Below are positions 20,689 through 28,572 of a stretch of 64,000 bases of DNA, one piece after another. Source of the DNA: Streptomyces pacificus (GTDB lineage Bacteria; Actinomycetota; Actinomycetes; Streptomycetales; Streptomycetaceae); NCBI RefSeq assembly GCF_011766325.1, contig NZ_BLLG01000001.1:434001-498000 (forward strand), written 5' to 3'. The position numbers were made by a program, and so were the translations under genes. The notes below the pieces were generated by a model. That model was not told where the DNA came from. It searched no databases and was given only the letters and a program-made list of their open reading frames with translations. Position 1 is the stretch's first letter, and every line of letters begins with the position of its first letter.

Positions 20689-20737
20689 GGGCCCGTAGCG
20701 CCGACGATTCCTCAGAACCGCCGGCCGCTACGGGCCC
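20689..20737. terminator. Hairpin between uppS and zur (distal)
   Basis: A perfect 12-bp stem, 20689-20700 with 20726-20737 and a 25-base loop, between convergent genes. Confidence 0.5.
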
Positions 20738-20752
20738 CGGACACAGCGTCTC

Positions 20753-20783
20753 GCGCGCCCCCGCCACCGGGGCCGGGGCGCGC
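20753..20783. terminator. Hairpin between uppS and zur (proximal to zur)
   Basis: GCGCGCCCC at 20753-20761 pairs with GGGGCGCGC at 20775-20783 across a 13-base loop. It ends 25 bases from the zur stop and may serve both convergent genes. Confidence 0.55.
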
Positions 20784-20807
20784 TACCTCAGGTCACCGGC
20801 CGAACGC

Positions 20808-21218
20808 TCAATTCTTCGCGCACTCCGCACAGGTACCGAAGATCTCCACCGTGTGGGCCACGTTCACATAGCCGTGCTGCGTCGCGATGGTCTCCGCCCA
20901 CTGCTCCACCGCAGGGCCCTCGACCTCGACCGCCTTGCCGCACACCCGGCACACCAGATGGTGGTGGTGCTCACCCGACGCGCAACGCCGGTACACCGAT
21001 TCGCCCTCGCTCGTGCGCAGCACATCGACCTCGCCGGCATCGGCGAGCGACTGCAGCGTCCGGTAGACCGTCGTCAGGCCGACCGAATCGCCGCGGTGCT
21101 TGAGCATGTCGTGCAGTTCCTGCGCACTGCGGAACTCGTCCACCTCGTCCAGCGCCGCCGCCACCGCGGCCCGCTGCCGGGTCGACCGGCCGCGCACGGG
21201 GGGTCCAGCCGTCGCCAC
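20808..21218 (-). CDS. zur: Zinc uptake regulator, Fur family
   Basis: 136 residues. The GTG start is supported by AAGGAGG upstream. Fur-family winged helix (residues about 8-75, GLTTVYRTLQSL recognition helix) with a C-terminal metal domain: GEHHHHLVCRVCGK and a terminal CAEC form regulatory and structural zinc sites. It is called Zur rather than Fur because the next genes on the same strand are the zinc importer znuBCA. When zinc is replete it would repress high-affinity uptake through the boxes at 24004-24040. Confidence 0.92.
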   Translation of the reverse strand: MATAGPPVRGRSTRQRAAVAAALDEVDEFRSAQELHDMLKHRGDSVGLTTVYRTLQSLADAGEVDVLRTSEGESVYRRCASGEHHHHLVCRVCGKAVEVEGPAVEQWAETIATQHGYVNVAHTVEIFGTCAECAKN

Positions 21219-21282
21219 AGGTACCTCCTTACGTTCCGCCGCTCCTCGTCGGCCATTCTGCCAGGCCCGCCCGCGGGCCAGG

Positions 21283-22188
21283 TCAGACCGCGGCATCACC
21301 CGCCGGGCGCCGGGTCGCCGGAACGTCCACATCGCACTCCGCGCCCGCGCTCCCCGCAGCAGCAGCGGGCACCTTCGACCGCCGCCGCGCCAGCGGCGCC
21401 GCCAGCGCCGTGAACAGCACGAACACCGCGATCGCCAGCAGCACGATCGTCGCACCCGGCGGCACGTCCCGGTAGTACGAGGTCACCGTGCCGGCCAGTG
21501 TCACCGCCACCCCGGTCGCCACCGACACCACGAACGTCACCGCGAACGAGCGGGTCACCTGCTGTGCCGCCGCCACCGGCACCACCATCAGCGCGCTCAC
21601 CAGCAGCAGCCCGACGACCCGCATCGCGACCGTCACCGTCACCGCGGCGGTCACGGCCACCAGCAGATTCAGGGCCCGCACCGGCAGGCCTGTGACCCGG
21701 GCGAACTCCTCGTCCTGGCTGATCGCGAACAGCTGCCGCCGCAGCCCCACCGTCACCAGCAGGACAAATCCCGCCAGCAGGCAGATCGCGACGACGTCGT
21801 CGTCCGAGACGGTGGACAGCGAACCGAACAGGTACGACGTCAGATTGGCGTTGGAGCCCGTGGCGCTGAGGTTCATCAGCATCACACCGCCCGCCATACC
21901 GCCGTAGAAGAGCATGGCCAGCGCGATATCGCCACGGGTCCGCCCGTAGGCCCGGATCAGCTCCATCGCCACCGAACCGGCCACCGCGACCAGCGCCGCC
22001 ATCCACACCGGGTTCGTGGCCAGGAGGAAGCCGAGGCCGACACCGGTCAACGCGACATGGCCGATGCCGTCGCCCATCAGCGCCTGCCGGCGCTGCACCA
22101 GATGAATGCCCACGGCCGGGGCCGTGACACCCACCAGCAACGCGGCCAGCAGCGCCCGCTGCATGAAGGGGTCCTGAAGGAATTCCAT
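21283..22188 (-). CDS. znuB: Zinc ABC transporter permease
   Basis: 301 residues with eight or nine hydrophobic segments between about residues 10 and 268, of the ABC-3 permease family. HLVQRRQALMGDGIGHVALTG is the conserved block after the first helix. A hydrophilic Arg/Ala-rich tail of about 30 residues ends the protein. Two bases separate it from znuC, and it sits between znuC and zur, so znuA-znuC-znuB-zur is probably one transcription unit. Confidence 0.9.
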   Translation of the reverse strand: MEFLQDPFMQRALLAALLVGVTAPAVGIHLVQRRQALMGDGIGHVALTGVGLGFLLATNPVWMAALVAVAGSVAMELIRAYGRTRGDIALAMLFYGGMAGGVMLMNLSATGSNANLTSYLFGSLSTVSDDDVVAICLLAGFVLLVTVGLRRQLFAISQDEEFARVTGLPVRALNLLVAVTAAVTVTVAMRVVGLLLVSALMVVPVAAAQQVTRSFAVTFVVSVATGVAVTLAGTVTSYYRDVPPGATIVLLAIAVFVLFTALAAPLARRRSKVPAAAAGSAGAECDVDVPATRRPAGDAAV

Positions 22189-22190
22189 GA

Positions 22191-23015
22191 TCAGGTCAGC
22201 AGTCCCGTGCGGAGCGGCTCGTCGGCCGCATGCGGATGTACGTGGTCGTGACCGGGCAGCGCATGCTGGCCCACGGCACGCGGGGGTGGTCCGTCATGGA
22301 CGACGCAGCCGTCCCGCAGCACCACCGCCCGGTCGATCAGCGGCTCGAGCGGCCCCAGCTCATGGAGTACCAGCAGCACCGTCGCCCCCGCGGCGACCTG
22401 CTCCCGCAACGTCCCGGCGAGCACCTCCTGACTGGTGAGGTCCACACCCGCCATCGGCTCGTCCATGACGAGCAGTTCCGGCTCGGCGGCCAGCGCCCGG
22501 GCGATCAGCACCCGCTGGTGCTGCCCGCCCGAGAGCGCGCCCACCGGGTCCCCGGCCCGGTCGGCGAGCCCGACGATCCCGATCGCCCGCCTTACCGCCG
22601 CACGGTCGCGCTTCGACAGCAGCCCCAGCCTTGCGTGCGACAGCCGGCCGGACGCCACCACCTCGCGGACCGTCGCCGGCACCCCGCTCGTCGCCGTGGT
22701 GCGCTGCGGCACATAGCCCACCCGCGACCATGCGCGGAAACGGCGCAGTTCCGTACCGAACAAGGCCACCGAACCGGCCGTGAGCGGCACCTGGCCGATC
22801 AGCGAGCGCACCGCCGTCGACTTGCCCGAGCCGTTCGCGCCGAGCAGCGCCACCACCTCACCGCGCTCCACGGTGAGGTCGACCCCGCGCAGCACGGGAC
22901 GTGAGCCCAGTGTCGCCCGGGCTCCGCGGACGGATATGACGGGATCTGCGGTCGGCTCCACGGGTTGCGCCTCCGATGCTCCTCGTGCCGATACGGCGGG
23001 GGTCGCTGCTGTCAC
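22191..23015 (-). CDS. znuC: Zinc ABC transporter ATPase
   Basis: 274 residues, GTG start overlapping the znuA stop by four bases. Walker A GANGSGKS, signature LSGGQHQR, Walker B LLVMDEP and H-loop LVLHE are intact, so it should hydrolyse ATP to drive import. The C-terminal tail is His-rich (GHDHVHPH), possibly zinc-binding. It pairs with the ZnuB permease and ZnuA lipoprotein. Confidence 0.92.
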   Translation of the reverse strand: MTAATPAVSARGASEAQPVEPTADPVISVRGARATLGSRPVLRGVDLTVERGEVVALLGANGSGKSTAVRSLIGQVPLTAGSVALFGTELRRFRAWSRVGYVPQRTTATSGVPATVREVVASGRLSHARLGLLSKRDRAAVRRAIGIVGLADRAGDPVGALSGGQHQRVLIARALAAEPELLVMDEPMAGVDLTSQEVLAGTLREQVAAGATVLLVLHELGPLEPLIDRAVVLRDGCVVHDGPPPRAVGQHALPGHDHVHPHAADEPLRTGLLT

Positions 23016-24004
23016 TTGGCGCCGAGCGCCTTCTGCAGCGCGGCGAGGTTGGACTCCATCACCGCCAGGTAGTCGTCACCCCTGGACTTGTCCGTGATGC
23101 CCTCCAGCGGATCCAGGACGTCCGTCCGCAGGCCCGTGTCCGCGGCGAGTGCCTTCGCCGTGCGGTCACTGGCCAGCGTCTCGAAGAAGACGGTGGACAC
23201 CTTCTCCTGCTCGGCGACCGACTGGAGCTCCTTGATCCGGGCCGGACTCGGCTCCGACTCCGGGCCGATACCGGCGATGCCGTGCTGGTCCAGGCCGTAC
23301 CGCTCGGCCAGGTAGCCGAAGGCGGAGTGGGCGGTGATGAAGGTCCTGGTGGTGGTGTTCCGCAGGCCGTCGGCGAACTCGGTGTCCAGCGCCTTCAGCT
23401 TGCCGACCAGTGTCTCGGTGTTCTTCCGGTAGTCCGCGGCACGGTCCGGGTCCGCCTTCGCCAGCGAGTCCCCGACGCCCTGGGCGACCTCCGCGTACTT
23501 CACCGGGTCCAGCCATATGTGCGGGTCGCCACCTGCCTCGGCGCCGTGCTCCCCGCCCGCCTGGTCCTCGTCCGCATGCTCCTCGTCCTCGTGGCCGTGG
23601 TCGTGACCGACGTCGGTGCCGTGGTCCTCCAGTGTCGTCAGCGTCGCGGCATCGACGGTGTGCTCGACCCCGGACTGCGCGATCGCCTCGTCGACGGCGG
23701 GCTGCACGCCCTTCAGATAGAGGATGTAGTCGGCCTGGCGGAGCTGCGACGCCTGCCGGGGCTGCAACTCCAGGTCGTGCGGCTCGACCCCCGGCTGCGT
23801 CAGCGTCCTGACCTCGACGTGGTCGCCGCCGATCTGCTCGACCAGGTACTGCATCGGGTAGAACGACGCGACCACGTCCAGCTTGCCGCCGTCCTCGCCG
23901 CCACCCGCTGCCGAGGAGGTGCCCGAGCAGGCCGAGAGTGTGACAAGCCCCAGCACGGTCGATCCGGCGAGAGCGGCGGTGGATATACGGCGGCGTACGT
24001 TCAT
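23012..24004 (-). CDS. znuA: Zinc-binding lipoprotein of the ZnuABC importer
   Basis: 330 residues. A lipoprotein signal ends at LSAC with C26 as the lipidation site. The cluster A-I metal-binding fold is indicated by VVASFYPMQYLVEQIGG, GVEPHDLELQPRQ (His ligand), the His/Asp-rich loop HDHGHEDEEHADED (zinc capture), and FITAHSAFGYLAERYGL. Starts at 24013 and 24022 are also in frame; 24004 gives the most typical signal peptide. A strong Zur-like box ends exactly at this start codon, so the transcript may have a very short leader. Confidence 0.92.
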   Translation of the reverse strand: MNVRRRISTAALAGSTVLGLVTLSACSGTSSAAGGGEDGGKLDVVASFYPMQYLVEQIGGDHVEVRTLTQPGVEPHDLELQPRQASQLRQADYILYLKGVQPAVDEAIAQSGVEHTVDAATLTTLEDHGTDVGHDHGHEDEEHADEDQAGGEHGAEAGGDPHIWLDPVKYAEVAQGVGDSLAKADPDRAADYRKNTETLVGKLKALDTEFADGLRNTTTRTFITAHSAFGYLAERYGLDQHGIAGIGPESEPSPARIKELQSVAEQEKVSTVFFETLASDRTAKALAADTGLRTDVLDPLEGITDKSRGDDYLAVMESNLAALQKALGAK

Positions 24005-24040
24005 GACAGTCATTTTCAACAAATGTGGAAACGATTGTCA
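24004..24040. promoter_or_regulatory. Two Zur-like boxes at znuA
   Basis: Read on the znuA strand, TGAAAATGACTGTCA (24018-24004) matches the Streptomyces Zur consensus TGAAAATGATTTTCA at 13 of 15 positions. TGACAATCGTTTCCA (24040-24026) matches at 11 of 15. The boxes start 22 bases apart, placing dimers on the same face of the helix. Confidence 0.75.
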
Positions 24041-24217
24041 ATTGAATCATCGATCGCGATCAGACGGTGACCGCCGGCCCCGCCTTCTCCTCGACGCGGC
24101 CCGTGCGCGCCCTCCCCGTGGCTGCGGCGGATCGTGAGCCACCCCGCCACCCCGCCACCCCGTCGCCCGCCACCTGCCGGCCGCGCCCGCATGCCCTTCC
24201 GCGCCCGCACCGCACCA

Positions 24218-24310
24218 GACCGGCACTGGACCGGACCGGCACTGGACCGGACCGGACGGGACCGGACGGGACCGGCATCGAACCGGACGGGACCGGACAT
24301 GATCGGACGG
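24218..24310. repeat. Degenerate GGACCGG tandem repeat
   Basis: Repeated ACCGG(A/C) cores, including two copies of CCGGCACTGGACCGGA followed by several GGACGGGACC units. It looks like a slippage-generated array. Confidence 0.6.
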
Positions 24311-24390
24311 GGCGGACACGGGCACCGCACCCCGGATCCAGCGGCGCGTCCCGGGCCCCTCCACTGCCCTGAACGGGGTGGCGAACCGAT

Positions 24391-24421
24391 TTGATACAGG
24401 GGGTACGGGCGCCGGTAATCT
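24391..24421 (+). promoter_or_regulatory. Candidate glyS promoter
   Basis: TTGATA (24391-24396) and TAATCT (24416-24421) with a 19-base spacer, 40 bases before glyS. Confidence 0.35.
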
Positions 24422-24460
24422 GAGGCATTCGCACTTCGTCGTCGTAATGAAGAGAGCACC

Positions 24461-25843
24461 GTGGCCGCCGACAAAATCGACACGATCGTCAACCTGAGCA
24501 AGCGCCGTGGGTTCGTCTACCCCAGCAGCGAGATCTACGGTGGCCAGCGCGCCGCCTGGGACTACGGACCGCTGGGCACCGAGCTCAAGGAGAACATCAA
24601 GCGCCAGTGGTGGCGCTACATGGTCACCTCGCGCGAGGACGTCGTCGGTATCGACTCGTCGGTGATCCTGGCGACCGAGGTCTGGGAGGCCTCCGGCCAC
24701 GTCGCCACCTTCACCGACCCGCTCACCGAGTGCACCTCCTGCCACAAGCGCTTCCGCGCCGACCACCTCGAAGAGGCCTACGAGGAGAAGCACGGCCGCA
24801 GCCCCGCCGGCGGCCTGGCCGACATCAACTGCCCGCACTGCGGTACCAAGGGCCAGTTCACCGAGCCCAAGCAGTTCTCCGGTCTCCTCTCCACCCACCT
24901 CGGCCCCACCCAGGACTCCGGCTCCGTCGCCTATCTGCGCCCCGAGACCGCCCAGGGCATCTTCACCAACTTCGCCCAGGTCCAGCAGACCTCCCGCCGC
25001 AAGCCGCCCTTCGGTATCGCCCAGCTCGGCAAGTCCTTCCGCAACGAGATCACCCCCGGCAACTTCATCTTCCGCACCCGCGAGTTCGAGCAGATGGAGA
25101 TGGAGTTCTTCGTCAAGCCCGGCGAGGACGAGCAGTGGCACGAGTACTGGATGGAGCAGCGCTGGAACTGGTACACCGGCCTCGGACTCCGTGAGGAGAA
25201 CATGCGCTGGTACGAGCACCCCAAGGAGAAGCTCTCCCACTACTCCAAGCGCACCGCCGACATCGAGTACCGCTTCCACTTCGGCGGCAGCGAGTGGGGC
25301 GAGCTCGAAGGCGTCGCCAACCGCACGGACTACGACCTCGGCGCCCACTCCAAGGCCTCCGGCACCGATCTGTCGTACTTCGACCAGGAAGCCGGCGAGC
25401 GCTGGACGCCGTACGTCATCGAGCCCGCCGCCGGCGTCGGCCGCACCATGCTCGCCTTCCTCCTCGACGGCTACAACGAGGACGAGGCGCCCAACGCCAA
25501 GGGCGTCATGGAGAAGCGCACCGTCCTGCGCCTCGACCACCGCCTCGCCCCGGTGAAGGTCGCGGTCCTGCCGCTGTCCCGCAACCCCCAGCTCTCCCCG
25601 AAGGCCAAGGGCCTCGCCGCCGACCTCCGGCAGAACTGGAACATCGAGTTCGACGACGCCGGCGCCATCGGCCGCCGCTACCGCCGCCAGGACGAGATCG
25701 GCACCCCGTACTGCGTCACCGTCGACTTCGACACCCTCGACGACAACGCCGTCACCGTCCGCGAGCGCGACACCATGAAGCAGGAGCGCGTCTCGCTGGA
25801 CCAGATCCAGGGCTATCTCGCCACCCGCCTCCTCGGCTGCTGA
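24461..25843 (+). CDS. glyS: Glycine--tRNA ligase, dimeric class II type
   Basis: 460 residues, GTG start. It charges tRNA-Gly in the cytoplasm. Class II motifs are recognisable: motif 2 [19 protein letters not shown] and a motif 3 region ending [13 protein letters not shown]. The N-terminal [13 protein letters not shown] and an insertion with two CxxC pairs (CTSCHK, CPHCGT), probably a zinc knuckle, are typical of the actinobacterial enzyme. The C-terminal anticodon-binding domain covers about 355-455. A long hairpin follows. Confidence 0.96.
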   Translation: MAADKIDTIVNLSKRRGFVYPSSEIYGGQRAAWDYGPLGTELKENIKRQWWRYMVTSREDVVGIDSSVILATEVWEASGHVATFTDPLTECTSCHKRFRADHLEEAYEEKHGRSPAGGLADINCPHCGTKGQFTEPKQFSGLLSTHLGPTQDSGSVAYLRPETAQGIFTNFAQVQQTSRRKPPFGIAQLGKSFRNEITPGNFIFRTREFEQMEMEFFVKPGEDEQWHEYWMEQRWNWYTGLGLREENMRWYEHPKEKLSHYSKRTADIEYRFHFGGSEWGELEGVANRTDYDLGAHSKASGTDLSYFDQEAGERWTPYVIEPAAGVGRTMLAFLLDGYNEDEAPNAKGVMEKRTVLRLDHRLAPVKVAVLPLSRNPQLSPKAKGLAADLRQNWNIEFDDAGAIGRRYRRQDEIGTPYCVTVDFDTLDDNAVTVRERDTMKQERVSLDQIQGYLATRLLGC

Positions 25844-26203
25844 CGTCCACCGTCGCGACGGCGGGGGCCCCCGGTTCCGGACCCGGAACCGGGGGCTTCG
25901 CGCACACGGGCCCCATGGCGCCGACCACCGCAGGCGGGCCCCATGGCGCCGACCACCGGTAGGCGGGCCGGCCCGGTGCCGACCGCCCGGCACCGCCCGG
26001 CACCGGCCGGCTGGGGCTGGCGGCCGGTGCCGGCGCGGACATGACCCCGGGCCGGGCTGGAAAACCAGGTGTTCGATCAAGCCGGACTCGGTACCGTCGT
26101 CGCATGTCCTCCTTCGTGCTGATCTACGAGTGAGAGTGCGGCGGGCGCGTCCCGTCCCCACCAGCTGAACCTCAGACCACTTTCCACACGAGGGGAGAAC
26201 CCC
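25844..26203. other. Intergenic region after glyS
   Basis: 360 bases. It contains the glyS terminator (25867-25896), a directly repeated CCCCATGGCGCCGACCACCG segment (about 25911-25962) and a 9-codon frame at 26104-26133 (MSSFVLIYE) of unknown significance. Confidence 0.5.
25867..25896 (+). terminator. glyS terminator
   Basis: Near-perfect inverted repeat (25867-25880 with 25883-25896). The innermost bases form the loop, leaving about a 12-bp stem, 24 bases after the stop. Confidence 0.75.
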
Positions 26204-26419
26204 GTGGCCAAGAGCCGCAACAACCTTCTCGGCGTCGGCGGGCAGCGCGGGAGGCTGTCCCGAGCCGACCGGCGGGACGACGGCCCGGCGGGCCGGGCAG
26301 ACCGCCGGGCGGCCGCCGAGCAGAAGCAGGAACTCCTGCGCAGGATGCGTGAGCGCGCTCGGCCCGCCGGCGACGCCCGCGGCGAGGCGTCCCGGACCGA
26401 GGACAGCGCACAGGACTGA
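26204..26419 (+). CDS. Small DUF6243-type Streptomyces protein
   Basis: 71 residues, GTG start with GAGGGGAG upstream. MAKSRNNLLGVGGQRGRLSRADR followed by a charged Arg/Ala/Glu helix (AAAEQKQELLRRMRERAR, about 36-53) matches a small basic protein conserved across Streptomyces. No function is known; there is no signal peptide or membrane segment. Confidence 0.75.
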   Translation: MAKSRNNLLGVGGQRGRLSRADRRDDGPAGRADRRAAAEQKQELLRRMRERARPAGDARGEASRTEDSAQD

Positions 26420-26449
26420 CACCTGCACGCCGCGGGTGCCCGGTTCACG

Positions 26450-26490
26450 CCGCAGGTGCCCGGACCACCCGGTGGTCCGGGCACCTGCGG
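26450..26490 (+). terminator. Long hairpin after the DUF6243 gene
   Basis: A perfect 20-base inverted repeat, 26450-26469 with 26471-26490, 30 bases after the stop. Confidence 0.75.
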
Positions 26491-26557
26491 CTTCGCGGAT
26501 GCGGTCGCGGAATCCGGAGCCATGATGGAAGGGGCGTACCTACCGGAGGTGTGTGAC

Positions 26558-26803
26558 ATGGCGGAGCTGGACCGCGGAGTGCCGCCCGAGCGGCTGGAGG
26601 ACGGGCTGCTGCTGAGGGAGCTGGAGGCCATCCACCGCACGCGCCACGAGACCCTGCTGTACGGCTCCGACGATGCCCTGGAGACCCACACCTCCCGGAT
26701 GGGCGCTCTTGAGGCCGAGTACCTCCGCCGCCATCCCCGGCGGGCCACGTCGAAGGGCCGGACCCGGGAGGGCGCAAGGGCCCGGACGTGCGGTGACGCC
26801 TGA
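26558..26803 (+). CDS. Small DUF6158-type Streptomyces protein
   Basis: 81 residues. ATG 26558 has GGAGG eight bases upstream; earlier in-frame ATGs (26522, 26525) lack one. Recognisable blocks are GVPPERLEDGLLLRELEAIH, the RHETLLYGSDDALETHT segment and AEYLRRHPRR near the end. It is all-helical and charged, conserved in Streptomyces, with no known function. Confidence 0.7.
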   Translation: MAELDRGVPPERLEDGLLLRELEAIHRTRHETLLYGSDDALETHTSRMGALEAEYLRRHPRRATSKGRTREGARARTCGDA

Positions 26804-27003
26804 GGCGGGCTCCGCGGCAGCGGTGTCCGTCCCGGCCTCGCCCCTGACGCTGGTGCACGCCGGCCGGCCGCCGTGCGGCGCGCGCCCCGGATCCGCCGCC
26901 GGCGGTCGCACCCCTCACTTGCCCATGCGCCCCGGCGGCCCCGCGCCGGCACCCCGTCCGGTGGCCATGGATGGTGTGTCCCACCGTGCGCGACAATGGC
27001 GCA

Positions 27004-28149
27004 ATGACCACGCTCGCCCCGTCCCCGACGCTGTCCATCGGCCCGCATGCCGTGCGGCCCCCGGTGGTGCTCGCACCCATGGCCGGCATCACCAATGCGC
27101 CGTTCCGTACCCTCTGCCGCGAGTTCAGCGGGGGCAAGGGGCTGTTCGTCAGCGAGATGATCACGACCAGGGCGCTGGTCGAGCGCAACGAGAAGACGAT
27201 GCAGCTCATCCACTTCGACGCGTCGGAGCGGCCGCGTTCGATCCAGTTGTACGGGGTGGACCCGGTCACGGTCGGCAAGGCCGTCCGCATGATCGTGGAC
27301 GAGGACCTGGCCGATCACATCGATCTGAACTTCGGCTGCCCGGTGCCCAAGGTGACGCGCAAGGGCGGCGGCTCGGCGCTTCCGTACAAGCGGAACCTGC
27401 TGCGGGCGATCCTCCGCGAGGCGGTCGGGAACGCCGGGGGCCTGCCGGTCACCATGAAGATGCGCAAGGGTATCGACGACGGTCACACCACCTATCTCGA
27501 CGCGGGGCGGATCGCGGTCGAGGAGGGTGCCACGGCCATCGCGCTGCACGGGCGCACGGCGGCTCAGCACTACGGCGGCACGGCGGACTGGGGCGCGATC
27601 GCCCGGCTGAAGGAGCATGTGCCGGAGATCCCGGTGCTGGGCAACGGCGACATCTGGTCGGCGGACGACGCGCTGCGGATGATGCGGGAGACGGGTTGCG
27701 ACGGGGTGGTCGTGGGGCGCGGCTGTCTGGGCCGGCCGTGGCTGTTCGGCGATCTGGTCGGCGCCTTCGAGGGGTCGGCGGCGCGTGCGCGGCCGTCGCT
27801 GCGGGAGGTCGCGGAGGTGATGGTGCGCCATGCGCGGTTGCTGGGGGAGTGGATCGGGGACGAGTCCCGTGGCGTGATCGACTTCCGTAAGCATGTGGCG
27901 TGGTACCTGAAGGGGTTCGCGGTCGGGTCGCAGATGCGCAGGGAGCTGGCGGTCACCTCGTCGCTGGAGGAGCTGACCGCTGGGTTGGGCATGCTGGACC
28001 TGGAGCAGCCGTGGCCGTCGGGGGCGGACGGCCCGCGCGGGCGTACGTCGGGGAACGGCCGGGTGGTGCTCCCGGACGGCTGGCTGAGGGATCCGTACGA
28101 CTGCGCGGGTGTGGGCGAGGACGCCGAGCTGGACACGTCCGGGGGCTGA
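27004..28149 (+). CDS. dusB: tRNA-dihydrouridine synthase
   Basis: 381 residues, ATG start. FMN enzyme that reduces uridines in the tRNA D-loop. LAPMAGITNAPFR (FMN binding), DLNFGCPVPKVTRKGGGSAL with the catalytic Cys, and ALHGRTAAQHYGG with phosphate-binding residues are all in place on a TIM barrel. The C-terminal helical domain recognises tRNA (about 260-340). The last 45 residues are a variable tail ending in acidic residues. Monocistronic; a regulatory-looking region follows. Confidence 0.92.
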   Translation: MTTLAPSPTLSIGPHAVRPPVVLAPMAGITNAPFRTLCREFSGGKGLFVSEMITTRALVERNEKTMQLIHFDASERPRSIQLYGVDPVTVGKAVRMIVDEDLADHIDLNFGCPVPKVTRKGGGSALPYKRNLLRAILREAVGNAGGLPVTMKMRKGIDDGHTTYLDAGRIAVEEGATAIALHGRTAAQHYGGTADWGAIARLKEHVPEIPVLGNGDIWSADDALRMMRETGCDGVVVGRGCLGRPWLFGDLVGAFEGSAARARPSLREVAEVMVRHARLLGEWIGDESRGVIDFRKHVAWYLKGFAVGSQMRRELAVTSSLEELTAGLGMLDLEQPWPSGADGPRGRTSGNGRVVLPDGWLRDPYDCAGVGEDAELDTSGG

Positions 28150-28257
28150 CCGGGAGGCGCTCGGCGAGGCCCGGCAGGGTCCGGGTGCGAGCGGGTCCGG
28201 ATGAGGGGATCCGGTCGTCCCGGCGGCGTGATTCTCACCACCCCTGATAGAGGTTAC

Positions 28258-28269
28258 GCTCAAATGAGC
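28258..28269. promoter_or_regulatory. Dyad GCTCA-AA-TGAGC, copy 1
   Basis: A 5-2-5 inverted repeat preceded by AGAGGTTAC. The same combination recurs at about 28331-28349 as AGAGGTTAACTCAAATG. Confidence 0.45.
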
Positions 28270-28292
28270 ACTCCTGGGGTTGCTGTGACTTC

Positions 28293-28323
28293 GGAAGGGG
28301 TGGCACGCAGTGCCACCCCTTCC
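28293..28323 (+). terminator. Strong hairpin between dusB and ppdK
   Basis: A perfect 14-bp stem, 28293-28306 with 28310-28323, and a GCA loop. It lies between the two GCTCA dyads and could be an independent terminator or part of the ppdK leader. Confidence 0.65.
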
Positions 28324-28358
28324 GTATTCAAGAGGTTAACTCAAATGCCTTGAACGCT

Positions 28359-28370
28359 GCTCATTTGAGC
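28359..28370. promoter_or_regulatory. Dyad GCTCA-TT-TGAGC, copy 2
   Basis: The reverse-complement copy of the dyad at 28258-28269, 101 bases downstream and 200 bases before ppdK. Confidence 0.45.
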
Positions 28371-28572
28371 GGAGATGTTCCGCTTCGGGTCAAGGGCTCT
28401 TCGAGGGGTGAAGGTGCGTCGAGTCACCGCTGCACGGTCAGAGACCTGGGATCTGCTGGCGGACGGGTGGTTACGGCCGAATGACGGACAAGTGGACGTA
28501 CCCACGTTCCTTCGATCTGGGTATGTTCCTCGCCGTCAGGGCAGCCACCGAGTCCTCGAGGAGTCGAGACCC

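Larger units (their letters stand above)
24041..24460. other. Divergent intergenic region znuA/glyS
   Basis: 420 bases. AT-rich next to znuA, then a GC-rich stretch dominated by degenerate tandem ACCGGAC-type units (about 24218-24310), then the glyS promoter region. No gene. Confidence 0.55.
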
